A DNA stretch of 6,444 nucleotides from Gammaproteobacteria bacterium (GTDB lineage Bacteria; Pseudomonadota; Gammaproteobacteria; UBA6429; Thiohalophilaceae), in the NCBI GenBank assembly GCA_029880425.1, contig JAOUOK010000108.1, positions 1 to 6,444 on the forward strand, read 5' to 3'. Both the position numbers and the translations under genes were made by a program. Below, piece after piece: positions 1 to 6,444 of this stretch (within the stretch, counting starts at the first letter, position 1; each line of letters starts with the position of its first letter). The notes beneath the pieces are model-generated. The model did no database searches and had not been told where the DNA came from. It saw only the letters and a list, made by a program, of their open reading frames with translations.

Positions 1-318
1 AGTATATTTACTATCGCGAAATGCAGTCATCATTATAATGGATATATCCGGGCAAACAGCTTTCATTTCAGGTATTAAATCAAGCCCGCTATCCTGCCCG
101 AGTTTAATATCAAGTAATGCAATATCCGGTTTAACTTGTTGCGCCAGTAATTTAGCCTGCTCTATATTGCTTGCTACTTCGACGAGGCAATCCTGAATTT
201 CCAGCTCTACAACATCTTTTATCGAATGTAAAACATCCGGATCATCATCAACAATTAAGATACGCATTTTCTCTGCGTCATTTATTTCCTGACAGTTTTT
301 TGTCTGCTGAATAATCAT
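1..318 (-). CDS. Receiver-domain protein, N-terminal part (cut by window edge)
   Basis: This reading frame runs from an ATG at 318 to the left edge without a stop, giving 106 visible residues. They form most of a CheY-like receiver domain. The acidic cluster D24-D25-D26 follows a hydrophobic strand (RILIV), the phospho-acceptor is D70 in LLDIKLG, and the switch residue is T98 in IMMTAF. The conserved Lys and everything after it are outside the window, so the output domain is unknown. In family terms this could be a stand-alone regulator, a regulator with an output domain, or a hybrid kinase beginning with a receiver. Two starts are possible. The ATG at 318 has AAAGAG 8 bases upstream and an in-frame TAA just before it. 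An internal ATG at 267 would give the more typical opening MRILIVDDD and would make D70 residue 53. The gene follows the double receiver by 33 bases with no terminator between, so it is probably in the same operon. Receiver identity is secure; start and full function are not. Confidence 0.9.
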   Translation of the reverse strand, partial: MIIQQTKNCQEINDAEKMRILIVDDDPDVLHSIKDVVELEIQDCLVEVASNIEQAKLLAQQVKPDIALLDIKLGQDSGLDLIPEMKAVCPDISIIMMTAFRDSKYT

Positions 319-326
319 ATTGCCCA

Positions 327-332
327 CTCTTT
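327..332 (-). promoter_or_regulatory. Probable ribosome binding site for the left-edge receiver gene
   Basis: AAAGAG on the minus strand lies 8 bases upstream of the ATG at 318. It is a modest Shine-Dalgarno match. It supports the ATG at 318 over the internal ATG at 267, although the latter also has a GAG just upstream. Confidence 0.45.
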
Positions 333-351
333 ACTCAATAATCTTAACTAT

Positions 352-1077
352 CTAACTACTCATTACATATTTAATCATTTTAATCATGTCGTCCGGTTTA
401 AAAGGCTTAAATAAACATCCTGTTATTGATAAAGACCTTAATATATCAGTAGTCTCAACCTCTTCCTTTTTATATTCTGCAACTATAATTGTTTTAACTT
501 CCCGGCCTTGCTTTTTTAGCTGCATATACGTTTCTAAACCACACATAATGGGTTTATTGAAATCCAGCACCAGCACCTCAACATTATCGGATAACACCCG
601 GGCAACAGCTTCTTTATCATCCTTTGACAATATTGTTTTTGTACCTTGCGCAGTTAAATAATCATATATCGACGTCGCTAAATTTGGCTGCTCATCGACC
701 ACAACAACAATTCCGGCATCCTTTATTTTTGTCACAGCTTCATATACCTGCATATGATTTTCTGGACTACGCAAGATAGCTAACCCATCCTCACCAACAA
801 TTTCGGTAAAGACCTGATCAATACGAAATCCAGTCATCATCATCACTTTCATATCAACATCTTTTTGATGGATATCTTGATATACTTCTATGCCATACAT
901 ATCAGGTAACTTTACATCGATAACCACAAGATCATAATTACCAGCATCAAATTTTTTTATTCCATCGCCTCCGTTATAGGCAACTGTCACGTGATAGTTT
1001 TCTATTTCTAGCACCATCGCCAGGCCATCAGCTAAATCCTTGTTATCATCAATAATTAATATATTTGACTGATTCAT
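352..1077 (-). CDS. Tandem double-receiver response regulator, no output domain
   Basis: The 241 residues are two CheY-like receiver domains in tandem (about 4-118 and 122-239) with almost no linker. REC1 has the acidic pair D10-D11, acceptor D54 in VVIDVKLP and switch T82 in MMMTGF. Where the conserved Lys-Pro should be, it reads LRSPEN, with S104 in the Lys position. REC2 has D128-E129, acceptor D172 in LVLDFNKP and Lys K224 in LFKPFKP, but A200 replaces the switch Thr/Ser. Each half thus departs from the canonical active site in a different way. There is no DNA-binding, enzymatic or membrane segment. The likely role is to receive phosphate from the upstream kinases and pass the signal on by protein contact or phosphotransfer; this is inference. 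The ATG at 1077 is 3 bases past the HK1 stop and is preceded by AAAGG, so the two genes are probably translationally coupled. The domain call is very safe; whether both halves are phosphorylated is open. Confidence 0.95.
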   Translation of the reverse strand: MNQSNILIIDDNKDLADGLAMVLEIENYHVTVAYNGGDGIKKFDAGNYDLVVIDVKLPDMYGIEVYQDIHQKDVDMKVMMMTGFRIDQVFTEIVGEDGLAILRSPENHMQVYEAVTKIKDAGIVVVVDEQPNLATSIYDYLTAQGTKTILSKDDKEAVARVLSDNVEVLVLDFNKPIMCGLETYMQLKKQGREVKTIIVAEYKKEEVETTDILRSLSITGCLFKPFKPDDMIKMIKYVMSS

Positions 1078-1080
1078 ACT

Positions 1081-4000
1081 TCAACCTTTATACCTGTTTC
1101 CTTCATTTTTACTATGCTGTTTTATTGGCAGCCATAAAATTATACGGGCACCATTGCCTTTTGCAGAAATAATCTCTATGCCACCACCGTGTTGCTCCAT
1201 AATTTGTTTGACCGTTGGCATACCTAAACCCACACCAAAACCTTTTGTAGAATAAAGAGGCTCAAATATTTTATCTAAAACTTCTTCAGCTATTCCTGGC
1301 CCTGAATCTTCAACAATAATATTTGCATGGTTATTATTTCTCCTGGTCAAAATGGTCACACGGGCATTGTTTGTTTCAATCAGTTTTTTATTACAATCCA
1401 TCATTGATTCATATGCATTTATAAAAACATTAATAAAGGCACGACGTAAACGATCAATATCAATATCAAGCTCCAGTTCGTTTAAACCAAGATCTGTATG
1501 GACCTGAAGGCCTGCTGGAATCACCTGCTCTTGAATCTCCAGTTCAAGCCATTTATCCAGCCGAACGGAACTCAAGTTAAGTTCAGTGATGCGTGTAAAA
1601 TCTAAAAGTTCATCAATAATGTTATCGCAACGTTCGATATTTCTGTCGATAAGTTCAACAGCTTGTTGCAGACGTTGATCGTCCTGGTCACTTTTCTTTT
1701 GAATAATATGAAGCGATGGTCGCATTGCACACAACGGGTTTCGCAACTCGTGAGATACAGTGGCTGTGAGTTGTCCAAGTGTGGCAAGACGCTCTTTGCG
1801 AACTAATTCACTCTGGGCTTTATGGAGTTCTTCGGTACGTTCTTCAACAAGCACTTCCAGTCTATCCTTATACTCGCGAAGTTCTGTTTCGACCTTAATA
1901 CGCTTTTGAGTATCACGCCATGAGCTAATAACATTGGCACAAGACTGGAAAAAAGACTCAAGAGGTACAATGATATCGTCACTGTAACCATCTTTTCTGT
2001 TTGCAATTCCAATCATACCAATTAATTCGCCGGCAATTTTTAAAGGAACACAAAGAAAAGTGTTAAGTACAGGGTGCCCTTCAGGAAGGCCGCAGGAACG
2101 AACATCATGAATGGGATCATTACTAATAGTATATTCGCCTGTTTTTAAAGTATGGCCAAAAAGAGAATCCAGATTTGTGAACTCCATTCCTACTGGTGAT
2201 CTTTCCTCATAAAAACTTCTGGTTTCTTCATTCCAGGAAACGTCTGTGATTGCTAGTGTTTTTAAGTATGGATTACCATTGTCACTATAAAAAACCTCAC
2301 CAATGAAGCCATACTCACTTTCTGTTATATTCAAAAGTTCCTGCAACAAATGAATGAAAATTCCCCTAACACTTTCCATATCTGAAACATACACTGACAA
2401 TGCATTTGTGATTGCCTGAGATATTTTATGCTTCAATCTTTCTCTAAATTCAGTCACTTTACGATCATGTATATTTGTAATAAAACCCGACATTCGAACT
2501 GGTTCACCATTTACATTCCGTTCAGCTTGCCCCCTTGCATTGATCCAGATATATCCATTACGTTTGTGACGCATACGCATATCAACATCATAAGCCGAGT
2601 TGTTTTGCAGATGTTTTTCCAAAACTTGACTGACGACAGGAAGATCGTCAGGGTGTATAAGTTCAATGAATGTATCAAGATGGTAAGCAAGCTCTTTAGG
2701 TTTATAACCAAGTATTGCTAACCATCTTGGTGAAAAATAATCTTCACCTGTTAATATATTCCACTCCCATAACCCATCATTGGTACCCTGTTCTGCACGT
2801 TTATATCTTGCTTCACTTTCGCGCAATTCTTTTTCAGAATATTTGTTTTTTGTAATATCCCGATAAACAGCCAATACAACTTCACCAAAAACAGGGTGAG
2901 TGAATATAGTGCTCGTCAAGGAGCAAACTATTTTTACTCCATTTTTAGTAATGCCGTCTATTTCTCCTTCCCAACCACCTTTTTTATTTATTATCGTTAG
3001 TATATCTTTATAGTGATTTTCGTTGTTTTCAATATCTTTATTGAAAAGCATAGCAACATCTAAACCAAGCAAATCGTCGCCATCGTATTCAAATATCGTA
3101 TACGCACCTGCATTTGCATATAGGATCGAAGCATCACTTGTACTTACAAGCACTATGCCTTCTGATAATTGTTCAAGCATACGCGCCTGAAGACGAATAT
3201 CATCCTCTAGTGTGGCCTGATTACTTATTCTTTGATTGTTATATCGTTCTGGTAATACAGGATCAATCACACCAAAGTTTTCAATGATTTTAAATTCACC
3301 TTCAGAATCACACTGCGTTAAATATGTATTTACCTTCGCATGGTGATGAGCAGATTCCATACTAACAAGGCCTTGAGGTGCTTCAATGTTAATTGTACGT
3401 AATTCTTCTACTAGCAATTCAGACTCCACTGAACCTGCTTTATTTGCTGCAGCAGCAAATGCCTTAACACAAACATAAGTGCCCTCACCGAAATTTGTCA
3501 GGATACCGTTACCCTTCGGCCATATACCATTAACATCCTGTAAGTTAGCAAGTCGTGACTTATAATTTCTATTGTGTTCTGAATCTACACTCATAAAGTA
3601 AGTATTAGTGGAATAAAAGCCTTCACGTACATTTTGACTCAATTGACTTGCCATCATTTCATCATAATGCCCCATTACAACCACGATATGATCTTTTAAT
3701 CCCCTCTCAGTAAAGCGAGTTAATAATAAAACCTGATCATTGCCCGCAAAGTAAGGAACAAAAACATCAGGCTTTTCTGCTTCAACCAAATCAAGTAATT
3801 TATCAATGTCCTCTTCTGATACGCCTATCGGACAATACTCTTCGCCAACAACTTCACCACCATTTTCCTCTAGGACACGTTTTCCAGCATGGATAGAGCC
3901 CCGAGGCCATTCATAATTATTTCCAGCAAAAAACATTCGCGGCCCAAATTTCTCACACATATAAGGAATCATTTTGTCAATTTGTTGATTTGGCAGAGCA

Positions 4001-4359
4001 GCAAAATGAAAAAAGTAGCGGCTTAAAATACTCCCTTCATAAAAAGAAAAATTTAAATAAGGAATTCTTCGCGGTTCTGCAACACTATAAGCAACCGCTA
4101 TGCGTGAATTAGATAACAGGTTCCCGATAATTGCTGAGCATTCGTGTTCGTCTAACAATTTTTTCGCAGCATTGACTGCTGTGTCGGGTAAGCTTCCATC
4201 ATCTTCAAAAATCAATTCTAATGGCCTGCCAAGTACACCGCCATTTTCATTTATTTCCTGGCAGGCAATATGGGCAGCATGCATTATTTCACTACCGTAT
4301 ATTCCTACTAATCCAGTAAGAGGAGGCATCACACCCAGTTTTATATTTTCAACAGACAT
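1081..4359 (-). CDS. Soluble histidine kinase with binding-protein sensor (PBP-PAS-PAS-GAF-HisKA-HATPase), HK1
   Basis: A 1092-residue kinase. Residues 1-370 are a type I binding-protein fold of the AmiC/UrtA/Leu-binding kind. Marks are the opening KLGVMPPLTG, NENGGVLGRPLELIFEDDG (37-55), the FAALPNQQ segment (119-126), GNNYEWPRGS (146-155) and HHH at 338-340 near the domain's end. PAS domains follow at about 385-505 and 515-635, the second of PAS_3 type (WEWNILTG, then HPDD). A GAF domain spans about 655-815 and a coiled coil about 815-855. HisKA carries H870 in SHELRNPL. The HATPase shows N977/N981, the G1 box DSGPGI (1018-1023), FEPLYSTKG and GVGLGM. There is no signal peptide and no membrane helix. 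An in-frame TAA three codons before the ATG rules out a longer N-terminus, so the sensor is predicted to be cytoplasmic, as AmiC is. The ligand is unknown; the family binds amides, urea or amino acids. AGGA 9 bases upstream supports the start. Partners are probably the receivers encoded downstream. Confidence 0.95.
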   Translation of the reverse strand: MSVENIKLGVMPPLTGLVGIYGSEIMHAAHIACQEINENGGVLGRPLELIFEDDGSLPDTAVNAAKKLLDEHECSAIIGNLLSNSRIAVAYSVAEPRRIPYLNFSFYEGSILSRYFFHFAALPNQQIDKMIPYMCEKFGPRMFFAGNNYEWPRGSIHAGKRVLEENGGEVVGEEYCPIGVSEEDIDKLLDLVEAEKPDVFVPYFAGNDQVLLLTRFTERGLKDHIVVVMGHYDEMMASQLSQNVREGFYSTNTYFMSVDSEHNRNYKSRLANLQDVNGIWPKGNGILTNFGEGTYVCVKAFAAAANKAGSVESELLVEELRTINIEAPQGLVSMESAHHHAKVNTYLTQCDSEGEFKIIENFGVIDPVLPERYNNQRISNQATLEDDIRLQARMLEQLSEGIVLVSTSDASILYANAGAYTIFEYDGDDLLGLDVAMLFNKDIENNENHYKDILTIINKKGGWEGEIDGITKNGVKIVCSLTSTIFTHPVFGEVVLAVYRDITKNKYSEKELRESEARYKRAEQGTNDGLWEWNILTGEDYFSPRWLAILGYKPKELAYHLDTFIELIHPDDLPVVSQVLEKHLQNNSAYDVDMRMRHKRNGYIWINARGQAERNVNGEPVRMSGFITNIHDRKVTEFRERLKHKISQAITNALSVYVSDMESVRGIFIHLLQELLNITESEYGFIGEVFYSDNGNPYLKTLAITDVSWNEETRSFYEERSPVGMEFTNLDSLFGHTLKTGEYTISNDPIHDVRSCGLPEGHPVLNTFLCVPLKIAGELIGMIGIANRKDGYSDDIIVPLESFFQSCANVISSWRDTQKRIKVETELREYKDRLEVLVEERTEELHKAQSELVRKERLATLGQLTATVSHELRNPLCAMRPSLHIIQKKSDQDDQRLQQAVELIDRNIERCDNIIDELLDFTRITELNLSSVRLDKWLELEIQEQVIPAGLQVHTDLGLNELELDIDIDRLRRAFINVFINAYESMMDCNKKLIETNNARVTILTRRNNNHANIIVEDSGPGIAEEVLDKIFEPLYSTKGFGVGLGMPTVKQIMEQHGGGIEIISAKGNGARIILWLPIKQHSKNEGNRYKG
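1085..1089 (-). promoter_or_regulatory. Ribosome binding site of the double-receiver gene
   Basis: AAAGG on the minus strand sits 7 bases before the ATG at 1077 and lies inside the last codons of the upstream kinase gene. With the 3-base gap between stop and start, this suggests translational coupling of kinase and receiver. Confidence 0.7.
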
Positions 4360-4368
4360 TTTTATTTA

Positions 4369-4372
4369 TCCT
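4369..4372 (-). promoter_or_regulatory. Ribosome binding site of HK1
   Basis: AGGA on the minus strand is 9 bases upstream of the ATG at 4359. It fixes the start that gives HK1 no signal peptide, so it matters for predicting where the sensor domain sits in the cell. Confidence 0.6.
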
Positions 4373-4377
4373 AAGAT

Positions 4378-4394
4378 AGTATTGAATAAATACT
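4378..4394. repeat. Small interrupted palindrome in the HK2-HK1 gap
   Basis: AGTATT-GAATA-AATACT is a perfect 6-base inverted repeat around a 5-base spacer, 19 bases upstream of the HK1 ATG. The stem is AT-rich and no T-run follows it on the minus strand, so it is a poor terminator. It could be a weak RNA hairpin near the ribosome binding site or a regulator half-site pair. In AT-rich DNA it may also be chance. Confidence 0.3.
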
Positions 4395-4424
4395 GGATGT
4401 AATTTCTAAACTCTTTCCACGTTT

Positions 4425-6444
4425 TCATACTGTTCCCGTCATATTTTCTTCCTTTAAACCACTCGGTAACCACAACGTCATAGTTGTACCTTTACCTTCT
4501 TCACTTTTAACGTCTATACCACCATCATGTTGCTCCATAATTTGTTTAACCACCGGCATACCTAAGCCCACACCAAATCCCTTGGTGGAGAAAAGAGGTT
4601 CAAAAATCTTATCTAATGTCTCTTTTTTAATACCGCAACCCGTATCAGATATAATTATTTCAATACGTTCATTATCACTTTTCGTTTTAATACTTAAATG
4701 TGCCTCAATATCTTTGACGAGCTGTTGATTGTCATCCATCATCGAATGACTGGCATTTTCTATCACATTGATAAGAGCGCGACGTAGCCTGTCTTTATCA
4801 AAAGTTAATTCAACATCTTTCAAATTGAATTCTTTTTCCAGCACAACACCTTGAGGTATAAACTGTTCATCAATCACTGTTGCAAACCAGTCATCAAACC
4901 GGATTTTCTCTCTATTTAACTCAGTGATACGGGTAAAATCTAACAACTCATCTATGATGCGGTCACAGCGATCAACATTTCTATCAATACGTTCAATTGC
5001 ATTTTGAACCTGCTCATCTTGCTGATCACTTTTCTTTTGCACTACAAACAATGAAGGTCGAATTGCACCTAAGGGATTACGTAACTCATGCGAGACCGTT
5101 GCTGTCAGTTGTCCTAATGTTGCCAGGCGCTCTTTACGTACTAATTCATCCTGGGCCTCATGCAATTCTTTCGTACGCTCGTCTATTAGTTCTTCGAGAT
5201 GCTCACGGTGTCTAGCTAACTCTTTTTCAATTTTTTTACGCTCAGTTACATCGCGTACAACAGCAACAAAGCTTCCGGATTCATTTTCATCAGAAACATA
5301 TTGCAGGAAAACCTCAACAGGAATAAGCGTGCCATCTTTATGCTGATGGATTGTTTCAAAACTCAAAGATGCTTTTTCACCATTAACAAGAGGTGAAATC
5401 AATTCCATAAATCCGGCCTGGCTAACTTCTGGCTTAATATCATAAGGATACATCGTGGTTAATTCGTTAAATGAATACCCTACTTGCTGCATGGCACCTT
5501 CATTAACATAATAGAAACGCATATCTTCAGCACCAAAAATAAAGATACAGTCTAAAGTTTGATCTAATATATTTTTCAATTGTTCCAGGTCCTGACTGAC
5601 GACCTTTTGTTTGGTGATATCCTGTACAGTTCCAACTGAACGAACAGGTTTTTGATCGTCATCAAAAAAAGATTCGCACCTTTCATGAACGTACTTAATT
5701 GTTCCGTCGCTCATTTGTAAACGGTGTGTAATTTCATACGCTTTTCGATCAATCAGTGAATTAGAATAAGCCTCGTTCACTTTATCCCTGTCATCAGGAT
5801 GTATTGCATTTAAAAATGCATCATAGGTTGCAGCAAATTTTTCTTTATCAATTTCAAATATACGAAAAATTTCATCTGACCAGACCAATTCCCCGGTTAA
5901 TAAATCAAGTTCCCAGCTTCCCACTTTTGCAAGACGCTGTGCCTCGTTGAGTCGCGCTTCACTCAGTTTAATTGCCGCTTCAGTTTCTTTGCGTTCATGG
6001 ATGTCTTCAACACTCGACCAGATATATTTTTCGCCATCACGTTCAATCATTTGTCCCAATAAACGTACCGCGATACGAGATCCATCTTTATGTAAATACT
6101 CTTTTTCATAAGGGCCATAACGCCCCCTGGTATTTAAACTTTCTAACTGGCGCTGCTCATCAGCTGCATAATCTTCAGGTGTAATATCCCAGTAGCTAAG
6201 TTTTTTTACCTCTTCAGTACTAAAACCGATAATATTGGCATAGGCCCGGTTAACATCGACTAAAGAACCATCTAAACGACTCAGAGCAAGCCCAATTGGT
6301 GAAGATTCAAATAACATACGGTTATATTTTTCACTCTCTTGCAAGCCTTTAGTAATAGGCTGAGTAATACGTGAAAATAAAAATGCTCCAATTGCACTAA
6401 GTACAATAGCTATTAAAATACTAACAACTCCGGTACGAATAAAT
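4425..6444 (-). CDS. Membrane-anchored sensor histidine kinase (TM-PAS-PAS-PAS-HisKA-HATPase), HK2, 5' end missing
   Basis: The frame is open from the right edge to a TGA at 4425, with 672 visible residues; the true start lies beyond the window. The first 33 visible residues give a hydrophobic helix (TGVVSILIAIVLSAIGAFLF) and then RITQPITKGLQESEKY, the usual exit from a membrane into a signalling helix. An extracytoplasmic sensor domain probably precedes it. Counting from the TTG at 6344, PAS domains lie at about 5-120, 130-248 and 252-370. The second is PAS_3-like (GSWELDLLTG, HPDD). A coiled coil runs from 370 to 402. HisKA has H419 in SHELRNPL, and the HATPase has N526/N530, the G1 box DTGCGI (567-572), FEPLFSTKG and GVGLGM. 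All catalytic motifs are present. The transmitter closely resembles that of HK1, while the inputs differ. It is followed 65 bases later by HK1 on the same strand, so it is probably the upstream gene of the visible operon. The signal sensed cannot be read from the visible part. Confidence 0.95.
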   Translation of the reverse strand, partial: FIRTGVVSILIAIVLSAIGAFLFSRITQPITKGLQESEKYNRMLFESSPIGLALSRLDGSLVDVNRAYANIIGFSTEEVKKLSYWDITPEDYAADEQRQLESLNTRGRYGPYEKEYLHKDGSRIAVRLLGQMIERDGEKYIWSSVEDIHERKETEAAIKLSEARLNEAQRLAKVGSWELDLLTGELVWSDEIFRIFEIDKEKFAATYDAFLNAIHPDDRDKVNEAYSNSLIDRKAYEITHRLQMSDGTIKYVHERCESFFDDDQKPVRSVGTVQDITKQKVVSQDLEQLKNILDQTLDCIFIFGAEDMRFYYVNEGAMQQVGYSFNELTTMYPYDIKPEVSQAGFMELISPLVNGEKASLSFETIHQHKDGTLIPVEVFLQYVSDENESGSFVAVVRDVTERKKIEKELARHREHLEELIDERTKELHEAQDELVRKERLATLGQLTATVSHELRNPLGAIRPSLFVVQKKSDQQDEQVQNAIERIDRNVDRCDRIIDELLDFTRITELNREKIRFDDWFATVIDEQFIPQGVVLEKEFNLKDVELTFDKDRLRRALINVIENASHSMMDDNQQLVKDIEAHLSIKTKSDNERIEIIISDTGCGIKKETLDKIFEPLFSTKGFGVGLGMPVVKQIMEQHDGGIDVKSEEGKGTTMTLWLPSGLKEENMTGTV

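Noticed and set aside
319..351. Possible terminator after the double-receiver gene
   Set aside because: The 33 bases contain no stem-loop followed by a T-run. Read-through into the left-edge receiver gene is more likely.
386..661. Plus-strand open frame of 91 codons opposite the double receiver
   Set aside because: It lies wholly antisense to a gene with clear domain motifs, has no recognisable motif of its own and no convincing ribosome binding site. It is a shadow frame.
1803..2012. Minus-strand open frame in another phase within the HK1 GAF and coiled-coil region
   Set aside because: It overlaps the main kinase frame completely, which carries the GAF and HisKA motifs without interruption. 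There is no sign of a frameshift or of a nested gene.
1081..4359. HK1 as an artificial fusion of a separate binding-protein gene and a kinase gene
   Set aside because: The frame is continuous across the junction (residues about 360-400), with a charged linker leading into the first PAS domain and no sign of a frameshift or lost stop. A genuine fusion protein is the simpler reading.
4100..4402. Plus-strand open frame of 100 codons opposite the start of HK1
   Set aside because: It is antisense to the well-supported binding-protein domain, and its sequence shows no known family features.
4360..4424. Possible internal promoter or terminator between HK2 and HK1
   Set aside because: The best -10-like hexamer (TACTAT on the minus strand) matches only 4 of 6 and has no -35 element at a proper distance. 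The small palindrome has an AT-rich stem and no following T-run.
1126..5168. Recent duplication or gene-conversion repeat between the two kinase genes
   Set aside because: The proteins are very similar in the transmitter, but the DNA carries many substitutions, including silent ones, even in the best-matched stretches. This is an old duplication with conserved protein sequence, not a recent DNA repeat.

Overview
The window is a run of four genes, all on the minus strand and read from right to left, and every one is a two-component signalling protein. The DNA is AT-rich (roughly 40% G+C by eye). Start sites carry Shine-Dalgarno-like sequences. The domain styles (multi-PAS kinases, an AmiC/UrtA-type binding domain, PAS/GAF/HisKA architecture) fit a proteobacterium, perhaps an AT-rich gammaproteobacterium. 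That assignment is a guess from style; no taxonomic marker gene is present.

Layout in transcription order. (1) 6444-4425: a membrane-anchored sensor histidine kinase (HK2), cut by the right edge. The visible part has one transmembrane helix, three PAS domains, a HisKA helix pair and a HATPase domain. (2) 4360-4424: a 65-base gap with a small interrupted palindrome and the ribosome binding site of the next gene. (3) 4359-1081: a 1092-residue kinase (HK1) with no signal peptide and no membrane segment. Its input is a type I periplasmic-binding-protein fold of the AmiC/UrtA kind, followed by PAS, PAS, GAF, HisKA and HATPase. (4) 1077-352: a 241-residue protein made only of two receiver domains, starting 3 bases after the HK1 stop. 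(5) 319-351: a 33-base gap. (6) 318-1: the start of a further receiver-domain protein, cut by the left edge.

Inferred joint working: the two kinases have unrelated input halves but nearly the same phosphotransfer module. The HisKA block is about 80% identical over 85 gap-free residues, by hand alignment. They therefore probably phosphorylate the same partner or partners, most simply the receivers encoded just downstream. HK2 would report an extracytoplasmic or membrane signal and HK1 a cytoplasmic small molecule bound by its binding-protein domain. The double receiver has one full acidic pocket in its first half, but that half lacks the usual lysine. Its second half keeps the phospho-acceptor Asp and Lys but lacks the Thr/Ser. 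No DNA-binding output domain is visible, so the system's final output must lie outside the window or work through protein contacts.

No tRNA, rRNA, CRISPR, insertion sequence, strong promoter or rho-independent terminator was seen. The operon's promoter would lie to the right of the window.
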